Shown here piece by piece: positions 54,901 to 64,000 of a stretch of DNA of 64,000 nucleotides. Origin of the DNA: Gracilariopsis chorda (lineage: Eukaryota > Rhodophyta > Florideophyceae > Gracilariales > Gracilariaceae); assembly GCA_003194525.1 (NCBI GenBank), contig NBIV01000081.1, positions 62,001-126,000 on the forward strand, read 5' to 3'. Within the stretch, counting starts at the first letter, position 1. Each line of letters opens with the position of its first letter. Made by a program: the position numbers and the translations under genes. Under the pieces are notes generated by a model, which did not search any database, had not been told where the DNA came from, and was given only the letters and a program-made list of their open reading frames with translations.

Positions 54901-55645
54901 TAGTTCTCTGTAGACATGTTATTTGATTGAGTTTTGCCAGATGACGCAGTTGAAGCAGTATTTGATTGATTCTCTGTGAATATTGGAGTTAACAGCCGTT
55001 CCAAAAAGTTGGGGATGAAAGTATTGGCCCAAAGTTGTAAAAAACTCTCAAGTAACTTCAAAGGCCTTCTTTTTATTACAGAAGACTCCTTCTGTTCCTT
55101 TGGTCTTATGGGGATTTGCACCAGGACGCTCGAAAGTAAGTGAAGCATTGTTGCATTTGGCTTGAAGTCATCAGCATCGTGCGAAATTTTTGAAGCCACA
55201 GCCACACTGGTGTCTGCCTCTGATGTCGTGAGCGGCTGTCCATCGTTACCTTTCTGAAGCTTTGCCGGAGGTCCTGTATCTCCTGGGTCATTGATTTTAA
55301 CACTGTTTCCTTGGGGACCATGCCCATCCGAGTTTTCTTCTCGTGGCCGTTTCTTATGAGATGAAGGGAGAGCGTCATCATCTTTCAAATAAAGTCCGTC
55401 GGATTCCGAATTCGATGCTTGGTGTTATCTACCTGCTGTGACCGAGTGAGTTGGTTAAGCAGAGTCTTGAACGCGAGGAGGAAGATGTTCAGAAACGATC
55501 GATAAACTTGCTGGTTATTGAGGTCGATTGAATTGCGGTTTTCCGTTTCCAGCTTCTTTTGGGTTTCTAATGGCGTGCCTGGATCTTCCAATCGGGCACA
55601 ATGAAAATCAAAATCACAGGCGAAGAACCGTTCGTAATACACGAA
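51948..55645 (-). pseudogene. TRRAP/Tra1-like (PIKK family) pseudogene fragment, rearranged
   Basis: Pieces of the large TRRAP/Tra1 scaffold of SAGA and NuA4 acetyltransferase complexes. From 54489 down to 52546 one minus-strand frame is kept with five stops and no frameshift. It matches the region before the FAT domain (FHAFLQLIDKGTDVEVLIQV, WEFLADTLWIKKATELL) and the FAT start (DEEIACSTWAMLVPQVWAQL, YIGSRWNAWQSAL, FADAQEAFEEGL). A shift near 52546 leads to LLLEKPSQDSSKMQIYEAYV. Upstream pieces (55642, 55388) are in other frames. A normal TRRAP gene would need about 11 kb; only about 3.7 kb is here and no kinase-like domain is seen. The last piece (51948-52139) resembles an upstream piece at about 55.0 kb, so order is disturbed. 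Confidence 0.72.
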
Positions 55646-55659
55646 TTTGCAGCGATATG

Positions 55660-56789
55660 GAACAGTAAAAAAGTCTTGTAAGAGTGAACTTGGCTAATAT
55701 TATGATGTGCTGGGAGAAGGTTGAAACATTACAAATGAACAGTTAACGATATTTTGGAGCGCGGAGAGATTTAGATTGAGGTGAAGGTGTGTGATTTTCG
55801 GATATGTGCACGTGCATGCTGACAAAGAGATAGTACCGGATAGTGGCGTCTTTCCTTTCGCGCTAAAACTCCGCTAGCGCGTCCAAATAATTTGCATTGA
55901 ATGATAGCATACGAACATAGTACTTGCTGATATCAACAAATTCTTCTACTGCTTTGAAAAATGCAATCGTTCTCTCCAAATCAATTACGGATTCATTGAG
56001 GTCTTTTTGTAGATGGTGTAGAGCACGACAGTATTTGGTGCCAAACAAGTACTGCTAAACATTCCGGAGAGTTCATGCCTATGCCTGCGAAACAAACGTA
56101 GAGGATACAAAGGAAACCAAACAGAAAAGCATATGAAGATACTAGAAGTATGTTGTTGAACGTAGCAAAAATTCCAAGGGTAAGATCCTGTGAGAGTCCC
56201 TGCTTTCTTCGGACGGGAGCTCAGACTGTGAGGTGCCATCGCAAAAACGGCCTTCGTGAGCAGTAACTGCTTGAGTAAATCAAGTGCAGTGTATGAAAGT
56301 ATGACGTCTCCGACAGTATGATGTCTACGGCTCAAGCACAGGCGTCTATCTGTCACTCTATATTTTCAAAAACCATATTTTTGTTCCTTCAATTTTCAGG
56401 TTATTGTTCAACAAGATGGCCTTTGCCTAACAGCTGATGATTGCAAGAAGGGCTACTTCACTTACACAGAATAGAATAGAATGACCTATTGACATGAATA
56501 AGTCTTTCAAGCAGTGGTAAATTTTATAATGATGTTTTTTCTTTTACAATTTCACAGAACGTGCAAAGAAAAGGGGATAGTTTCGTCACCCTGAAAAGAT
56601 TTTCGATAACTGTGACCGTGAGGCACTGACTGCATTTTTTTATTCGTTCTTGTCTTCGTCTTCTATGCTTCAGTACAATTTTTTCACTGCAGTGTTTGAC
56701 ATTCCGAACCATGTGATGCATCAAGGTGTGATGGTGTTTGACAGTCCCTGGATTAAAGCATCACTTGTTATCTTGGGGCAGCGTATGAT
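55660..56789. other. No gene recognised
   Basis: A minus-strand frame at 55863-56048 contains IAFFKAVEEFVDISKYYVRM, which may be more of the TRRAP fragment, but I cannot confirm this. The rest is AT-rich without support. Confidence 0.35.
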
Positions 56790-58860
56790 TTGGAGTTGTC
56801 GTCAAAGTTGTTGAAATATGTGGCGATGCAATGGCTTTGTCAGTATGTCGGCGTGCATGTCTTTCGTTGGTATTCGTTTGATAATCATGGTTCTGTCTGT
56901 CAAGTGGTGCTGAAGGTAATAAAATCGTATTTATATATATTTGCGTTGCGTCGTTGGCGCTTAGTTTTCCGCTATAAGGACTGTCGATCGATTGTCTATG
57001 TGATGTAGATGTGGAAACGACGAGGTGAGTGTGTTGGCTAACCTCTTCTTGATCCAATTAGTGTATTTGGCAGCGTTGGTTGCTGCTATGTATTCCCCTT
57101 CGGTAGTGGATAAGGCGACTACATTTTGCTTTTTGGAGGACCATGAGATGTGTGTTGTGTTAACGCTTTGTACATCGCTGATATAGAGTTGCGGTCTTTC
57201 TCATTGGCATAGTCCGCTGTGTCCTGTGGTTTGTGATAGAAGAGGGCGTAGTTCCTGGTGCCTTGAAGATACAGTAGAAGTGTCTTGAGTGCTTGTTTCG
57301 GGTGTTGTTGTGGTGATGATATGTGTTGTACAAGACGGGTTGTAGCGTACGCAATGTCGAGGCGCGTGCTTTCTGTTATGTATCTGATTTCCACGATCGT
57401 TTGGTGGTATCAGTGAGCATTGTCAGGTGACCGGGGCTTTATTTGCCGTTGTTAGTCCAGGGTTTCGAGGCTTCTATAGAGCGTGAGAGTGGAATTGCGG
57501 TCATGCATTACATTTTGTTGAAGGGTGGTGCTGATGGCATCGGGTTGCAAAATGGGCGTGCTTTGGGGTGCATTGGTGATCGTCAAGTTTAAGAAGCGGG
57601 TTGCTGTTACCAGACGCTTGAATTCATATTTTTGAAGGAGTCAGTTGTATAGGTCGTGGATAAGTGATCAGTTGGAGGCTAATATCAAGAAGTCATCTAC
57701 GGTCGTGCTGATTATGGTGAATCCTTGTAATGTGTGCAGGGTGTAGAGGCATGGAACGTGTTCGGAGTGCTTGTATCCGACTTTGATGAGGAAGTTTATG
57801 GAGGCCATTGTTATAGTAGTAAGCGGTGGGTGAGGAACCGTAAAGGTTGCCAGTGAGTTGTCCGTAGGGGCCTGGGTGCGTGTATGCCCAATCGAAGGTC
57901 GCCATCTGCATGAAAAATACTGGTCGATTGTGTTGGTAAGGCTCGCGTAAATATGTTGGCTTGATATCGAAGTGTTCGGTGGGTAGACTCAATGTTGCAT
58001 GTAATGCTATTAACAGCCGTTGAGTTGTTCGGTCCGCAGTGTATGTGGTTGTTTGCTTGAGGTTATAGTGCAGGTCTGGTTTCAATACGTCACCCTAGAG
58101 CCTGCACCTGGTCTTGCGCTGTGTTATGTTAGCTTCCGCTCAGCATTTGTATCTGTACAGCGTTATTAGTAGCATGATGCGCTCCGGATATACCTTGAAG
58201 TTTGGGGGTAGCCACTTGATTCTGTTGGGTCTATGTAGGTTCCAAACTTCGTCATTGTGGGCTTTTCTCCAGTGTAATGCGTCAGAGTATTTCTCCGCTT
58301 GTGCAGTGTTGGTAAGGGGTGGAGTGTCGAGTTGAGTGGTTGTGGGTATGGATTGGTGGTGTTGGGCGCGGGTTGTGAACGCTGTTGTGGTGGTGTAGGT
58401 AGGGTCAGAGGACGTGTGATATGATTGAAATTCTTCCGCGTGGATCGCGTGGTAAGAATGTCTTCGCAAGTTATAAATTACTATGTGGGTGAGTGATGCC
58501 GGGTACATGTAGTGTGCTGCATGTGCGGGATGTTCGAGTTTCTTTTTTGGTGCATATACTGGGACTGCGCCCAGTTGTCTAAATGTGAATATACGATTGA
58601 TGTGGGGTGTTTTGTCGTACCATGTCTGGTGGGGTGACGGGTCTGTGGGGCTGTGATGCATTAGTTTATACTTGAAGACAGTATCTCATGCGGCATTTTC
58701 CCAGTGAGTATCGTGAAGATGGGCGGTGGTAAGGAGTGCTTCGACTGAGTCCACGATAGTTCGGTTGAGTCGTGCGGCTATGCCATTTTTCTGGGGTTGA
58801 TGTGGTGTTCTTAAATGATGCCTGAGTTGATGTTTCTGATATATGTCCTACATCTCTGTT
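56790..58860 (-). pseudogene. Ty1/copia pol fragment: integrase end, RT, RNase H
   Basis: Minus-strand remnants in correct copia order. Integrase end with QKNGIAARLNRTIVDSV (about 58.8 kb), then WRKAHNDEVWNLHRPNRIKW, then RT with FDIKPTYLREPY, GPYGQLTGNLYG and TVDDFLILA (YVDD position), then TESTRLDIAYATTRLVQH, then RNase H with VALSTTEGEYIAATNAAKY and the terminal PTKDMHADILTKPLHRH near 56.8 kb. Many stops and shifts separate the blocks. Neither gag nor the integrase start is present, and no LTRs were found. Confidence 0.85.
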
Positions 58861-59285
58861 GATTTATACTCTTTCGCGTTATCACTTCGGAGGTATACTC
58901 ACGTTCAGATACACTATTACGCCATCCTCTATGTGTATTTTCTAAGCCACCGATACCAAGCGCGTCCCATAGCAGCGCCTGTGGGATTGTAGTCCGCCCA
59001 GTGAACCCGCTCTCCGCTTGGTGGTTGCGGGTCTTCTTTCAGGATTCCCTCTGTCGCCGCTCCAATATTAGAGAGACCACCACCTATTGGAACCCTTCTA
59101 TTAGGCCGAATCTAAAATTCCTATTTTACGGACGTTGTGCTCACCACTGGCTGTACTACAACTGGTCTCCCGACCTAGAAGATTCGTTTCTTAAGGTGTT
59201 TCTATCGGAAGGCGACAGAAATGCACTACACTCACACTGACTGGACCCTTCTTGTAGTGGAATCCTTCCTTAAGCTGATTCGGAA
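58861..59285. other. Junction between copia fragment and Ty3/gypsy element
   Basis: The 5' LTR or leader of the gypsy element should lie here or just to the right, but with its partner outside the window it cannot be defined. Confidence 0.35.
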
Positions 59286-59479
59286 GTGGAAGCAAATCAC
59301 GCTGACGTACTCTTCTATGGAGCCCCAAGAACATACCTCGGAAACATCCGTCTCAGGATTCTCAGGCGCCGGGCTCCCAAGGTGCACGGAGCACCCGCAG
59401 TGCCCTTCAAAGACTCACCGCCATGCTGGATAATTCTGAACTTCTCTTACGGAATGCCAGCTCCAGGTTTGACCTGTTC

Positions 59480-61490
59480 TGACAACGCCTAAGGATATAC
59501 TTCCTGACCCAACGATAGCTGATAACACCGCCACGCCTCGGGAGTATACCTTAGTAGAAGTTGAAGAACCCCAGTCGGCGCCAAAACCGCCGCAGCCTCC
59601 GGAGATCCAGGCCCAGTTTGCAATAGAACTTGATACAATTATCCAGTCTATGGCCCCAAATCTCACCTTTTGGCTCTCGCAAGAGCTTGCCAAACGGATT
59701 CCTGCAGGTGTCAAGGCGCATTTTGGATCTCTCCACCACGGCCTAGTGGAGGAGATTGCGATCGAAAGTGCGTGCCACGTGGCAGACGTCTTCTTGGACT
59801 CGATTGCTTTCCTAGAGGGGATTTATGATATCACCCGAGCCGAGATTTGCTCCCAATACCACGCAACTCCAACCGGTAGCCGCGTTTCAAAGTGCATCTT
59901 CCGTACAGGAGAGGTTCTCTATATCAACACCTATGGTAACGCCGGGAAGAGGAGGACAGGATACTGCCATTCCTCGCGCCGGAGAAGGACAGGATACCGC
60001 TATGAACCGTTTGGACCTCACACCTCACGGATAACGACAGGATACAGGTCGGGACAAAATTCACCTTTGAAGAGAAGGAAAGGATACTCCGGTGGTAAAT
60101 CGCGATAATGAAGACCACCTCATACCCCAGAGACCACTCAGAAAAGACGAAGTCGAAGACGGAGCGAGAAAAGAACAAATAGAAGATAACCCAATTCGGA
60201 GAGTAGTACGGGTTCCGATTCCGAGAACAGCTCGGACTCTGAGGATGACGCCCCTCTGAAGGGGAAACGACCAAGGGTCAAGAAGATCGTCTCGGTAAAC
60301 GATCTATTCGCCCATGTGGTGGATTATGAAACGTACAGGTTGAATGTTTGCTACAATCTTGACGACGCCTCGGTCGCTAAACTACTTACGAATATTCAGT
60401 GCCGAATGTATATTAAAATGAAGAAATACACCTTTTCAAGTGAAAACCCCATCTCAGTGCTGAAAGTCCTTACACGTTTCAGTTCGGCGTGTAACACCAA
60501 CGGCGTGCATGACGATGCCGCCATGTGTTGCTTTCAGTTCTACCTCACTGGGCAGGCTCACTCCCTCGTACAACCCCGCTTCACAGGAGGAAGCGCCATT
60601 GTGGATGATCCTGGAACGGAAATCCTGATGACGTACCCCGAGTTGGTCAACTTCCTCCTCAAACGGTACGCCACAGATGAGTTAATCTCCGACGTCACCC
60701 CCTACCGGCAGAGTACTGGAATGGCCGAAACGGAGTTTTCCCAGAAACTCTGGAGGCAAGGCCCTAAGGTGCGGAAAGGTGTACTGCGAACGGCGGTTAA
60801 AGTTGCTGTTCGTTGAAAGACTGCTTCCTTCAATACTCGCAAGGGTGCGCAACCAGTTGACCACGCATCCTCGGACCACCTATACAGAGATAGTGCGGTT
60901 CGTGGAATCATCCTACGGGGACACCCACCGCGCTTCACGGCAAAGCCACGCTCCACTTTCGAACAAACCCTCCGCCTCAAGGAATCGCACGGCTACGGCC
61001 TTTACGTTTCACACCAGCACCTCAGGAGACGCAAACGTTCTAACGTTCGAAGAGGAGCAGACGCCCTTGCTCTCAGCTTTGCGTCACCCCAAGTGGGACC
61101 ATCCCGTTCACGGACACCGTCGTCACCCACATCATACAACTCAGCGGGATCCTTTAGTAACATCCGCTTTGCAAATCCTCGAAGTTACCCACCAACTTGT
61201 AGGATTTGTTTGTCCTGAGAGCTGGTGCACTGCAGCACTCTCACCCCGGCAATGAGGGTCGCCATCCTTCAGGAGAGGAAGAAGATTTTCCAGGCATCGA
61301 AAGACATCTATTCGGATAATGATAGTTATCCTACCGCTTATGGAGATTTCCGTCCCCCTCAAGGTCGTTATGGATACTGCACCTCATTGGGGATAGCCGC
61401 TCAACAAGTCCCGGCACCACCTATGCAGGGACCAGGCGCACCTGCTACAGCTCCTTTCACCTTACAAGGGAACGCTGTGACCTAAGTTGC
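59480..61490 (+). pseudogene. Gag region of the second Ty3/gypsy element
   Basis: Pieces in several frames. N-terminal part around PQSAPKPPQPPEIQAQF; a hydrophilic stretch with recurring AGGACAGGATA units at about 59950-60090; a capsid-like frame at 60316-60816 (LFAHVVDYETYRLNV just upstream, then ELVNFLLKRYA); continuation after a shift at 60779-61255; and a zinc-knuckle-like CRICLS with HCSTLTP near 61195-61240. Several frameshifts are present. Confidence 0.65.
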
Positions 61491-61709
61491 ACCGCTGCAA
61501 CCGAACGCAGCGCCTGGGACCACGACACCCTCCACTCAGGAAAATGCACAGGACCGTGCGTAGAGGCTCCACGTGGCTCCTTTCTGTCGAGCCTCAGCCC
61601 GAAGGAACTCACCTCTTGGAAAGTGGGGGAACCGTGCCAAGTTCCAATGGAGAGCACTGGAGCCCCATTTTCAGCGGACCCGTCCACCACCTTCTAGGAA
61701 TCAGTATAT

Positions 61710-62042
61710 TTGCTCCGACGCGAGAACTATAGAGTATTTATTTCCTTGGGATGCTCTCCTCTAGCATCAATCCCCGCACGTGACATCTTGGACACAGGCG
61801 CCGGTCCAAACCTGGTACATTTCGACATGTTCCCCAGGTCGGCCATGAACTCCTTAAAAACGGACAAACTACCAACGGTGCGCGATGCCTCACGGCGAAC
61901 GTTAAAAATCCTCCGCGCCCTGCCTTTATATCTCCTTGTCAGATCCTTAAAGGGGAGAATGTGTTTCCTGGTGGGGACAAACATGGCCGCACGCTGCATA
62001 CTGGGAACTTCTTTTTTGGACCGGTATGTGCGTGCCATCTAA
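61710..62042 (+). pseudogene. Retropepsin-like protease of the second Ty3/gypsy element
   Basis: The aspartic protease motif ILDTGAGPNLV is intact, followed by the flap and the second half CILGTSFLDRYVRAI, typical of LTR-element proteases. It is separated from gag and RT by frameshifts. Confidence 0.78.
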
Positions 62043-62181
62043 CCACGCCTGCAGAAGGTGACATTTCGTAATGCCGCCCCTGTAGGTATCGTGTCTGCAT
62101 CTCCGGGATCCGACGCAAATGTGCGTCAAGTGGGTAGACTTCCAAAGGAGACGAAGTCGAACAAACTCCGCGTGGTGAAAG

Positions 62182-64000
62182 GTGTTCCGATACCCGCGAC
62201 AAGCCAGGCCGAAGTTTGGGTGCAATCATCCATCTACTTCAGGCTTGCACATTTTGCAGGGAAGCCCTCACCTTACTACGAGGCAACAATCTATGATGGC
62301 GAATAGTGTCATTGAAATAGTGCCAACCATTCCCTTCAGGGTTGTCGTTGCAAACCTTAAAGAGCCTCCTGTAAGGCCCCACAAGGGCACCGTATTGGGG
62401 ATAGCTCTACCTGCTCCTACAGGAATGGCTCAGATCCCACCAAAAGAATACCTCGCCGTGCAGGACAATGTCACCGGAATGGAAACTGATTCTTCACTGT
62501 CGCTTCCTAAGGAGACACCCCCTGCCCCTTGGCAGGAGAAGCTCCAAATTGGCGAAGAAATCGGAAAATATCGCCAAAGGATAATAGAAATGTTATCTGC
62601 CTTTCAGGATATGTGGTCCGGCCGTTTGCGCAAAGTGAACGTGACCAAGCACCGGATCCAGTTAACACCTGTGGCGAAACGGGTACACCAACTACAAAGG
62701 AGAGCCGGACCCCATGCACGCGATTTCGAGCGTGAGGAGATCCCACGCATGTTGGAAGAGGGCATGATTGAGCCATCCAACTCCGGATAGGCCTCCCTGG
62801 TGGTTTTTGCCAAGAAGAAAGATGGATCCCTGAGGTTTTTTATCGCTTACAGGCGCCTCAATGAGGTAACCATGCGCGATTCCAACCCGATACCCCGCAT
62901 GGGTGAATGTCTCGACTCTTTAGGCGATGTGTCGGTACTCTCTACTCTAGACGCCGATACCGGATACTGGAAAATCGAGATAAATGACGCCGATAAAAAC
63001 AAGACAACGTTCACCACCCACTGTGGCATATTCAGGTTCCTAAGGATGCCTTTTGGATTGAAAAACGCCCCCGCTACATTCCAGCGGGCAGTTGACATAA
63101 CCCTGTCAAAAGTGAAGTAGCAATACACTCTGGTATACATTGATGACGTCATCATCTACTCGAGAACCGTGGAGGAGCACTTCACGCATGTGAGACACGT
63201 CCTACAACTTCTGAAGTATGCTGGCCTAAAATTGAAGCTGAAGAAGTGATTCTTCTTCAAGTGATCTGTAGATTACCTGGGACACGTAGTGCTCCCCGGT
63301 TGTATACAAGTTGCAAGCAAGACTCAAGACGCCATCAAGGAAGCCAAACCGCCCACCGACCAGACGGAACTACCTTCCTTCCTAGGTTTGTGCAATGTCT
63401 TCGGCAGGTTTGTCCCCAATTTTGCCCGAATAACGGCCCCATTGAATCGAATTTTGGAGAAAGATAAAACAATACGGATTGGCACCTTGACGGACGAGAA
63501 GTATGGAGCTTTCAAAATCCTGAAGAAGACGCTGATTGAACCTTCGATATTGATTCTACCGAAACGGCACGGACGCATGGTTTTGGATACGGACGTCTGT
63601 AAGTACCAGGTAGGATACGCTCTCTTACAGAAACAACCGGAAGGTGGACTGCAGCCAATAGGTCATTGGAGTCGTAGCCTCTCCCAGGCGGAGCAGAACT
63701 ACTCCACCTCCGAGCGGGAATGTCTCGCTATCGTATGGGCAGTACTACTACTGCGCCCCTCCTTGGAGGGTACTTGCTTCACCTTGAGGACCGATCATGC
63801 TCCAATGAAGTGGATATTGTCCTTGACGGACGCCTCCAGACACCTAGATCGTTGGAAGTTGCGCCTCCTGGAGTACGAGTTTGATATCATCCACCACCCA
63901 GGCATGAAACACCATGGCTGCAGGCAGCGGGCGCTCTGTCCCGTATATTCACCGATACAAAAAATACAACCCCCTTGGAGGACACCGTTCCTTGCCTCAT
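62182..64000 (+). pseudogene. RT and RNase H of the second Ty3/gypsy element, partial
   Basis: One plus-strand frame from 62182 to the window end with four stops (62788, 63118, 63247, 63262) and no clear shift until about 63920. RT: FAKKKDGSLRFFIAYRRLN, ADTGYWKIEI, FRFLRMPFGLKNAPATFQ, and the catalytic VYIDDVIIYS. Connection: LGLCNVFGRFVPNF. RNase H: LDTDVCKYQVGYALLQ, SRSLSQAEQNYSTSERECLA, TDHAPMKWIL. The first two stops fall where the family has Trp, so G-to-A changes probably made them. Confidence 0.85.

Larger units (their letters stand above)
59286..64000 (+). mobile_element. Second Ty3/gypsy retrotransposon, cut by the window end
   Basis: Plus-strand element with gag, protease, RT and RNase H in Ty3/gypsy order. 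Integrase and the 3' LTR would be beyond 64000. It differs from the element at 36.9-45.6 kb in orientation, and its protease keeps DTG. GC content is higher and decay is milder than in its neighbours, so it may be younger. Confidence 0.88.

Noticed and set aside
1-64000. CRISPR array, bacterial operon, or phage-like defence system
   Set aside because: No regular spacer-repeat array or prokaryotic gene clusters; all recognised genes are eukaryotic or from eukaryotic mobile elements.

Overview
The window looks like nuclear DNA of a florideophyte red alga; Chondrus crispus or a close relative is my best guess. This is inference from four points: the genes are compact and intronless, the cell is eukaryotic and plastid-bearing (a carotenoid isomerase next to mitochondrial TIM and LYR proteins), host genes are packed into one island, and the rest is stacked, decayed transposable elements. 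I recognised no rRNA, tRNA, CRISPR array or bacterial operon.

Bases 1-24.8 kb form the gene island. In order it holds: a PH-domain Raf-like (TKL) kinase cut by the window edge (+); a remnant of an RNase H-bearing LINE; a secreted copper oxygenase resembling AA15 LPMOs, with a His/Gly/Glu-rich tail (+); a PPPDE/DeSI isopeptidase (+); an LYR-motif mitochondrial protein (-); a hypothetical ORF (+); a Tim13-type small TIM chaperone lacking one of its four signature cysteines (-), divergent from a carotenoid cis-trans isomerase (+); a PH-domain CAMK-type kinase (-); a CLASP-like TOG protein (-); and a large secreted heparinase II/III-fold enzyme (-). The LPMO-like and heparinase-like enzymes both point to extracellular-matrix chemistry, the two kinases to membrane signalling.

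Bases 25-64 kb are almost all mobile DNA. One convincing host-like gene lies there: a 44-codon ORF for a secreted peptide (27017-27151, minus). Around it are a Tc1/mariner element; a short interspersed family (here called R1) with clear target-site duplications whose 3' tail matches the LINE at 2.8 kb; a 4.4-kb long-TIR transposon inserted in one R1 copy and carrying a pogo-like transposase that has lost all three catalytic aspartates; a full Ty3/gypsy element with both LTRs and a C-terminal chromodomain (36931-45574), split by a 2.3-kb pogo/jerky-type transposon whose DDD triad is intact; a broken DUF6818/Myb-like gene; a decayed hAT transposase; a rearranged TRRAP/Tra1 pseudogene fragment; a Ty1/copia pol fragment; and a second Ty3/gypsy element running off the end.

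Much of the decay is by in-frame stop codons rather than frameshifts, and several stops sit where the family has Trp or Gln, suggesting C-to-T/G-to-A driven inactivation. The best candidates for something undescribed are the small secreted peptide gene, the R1/LINE partnership, and the transposon-in-transposon-in-SINE stack at 30.8-35.5 kb.
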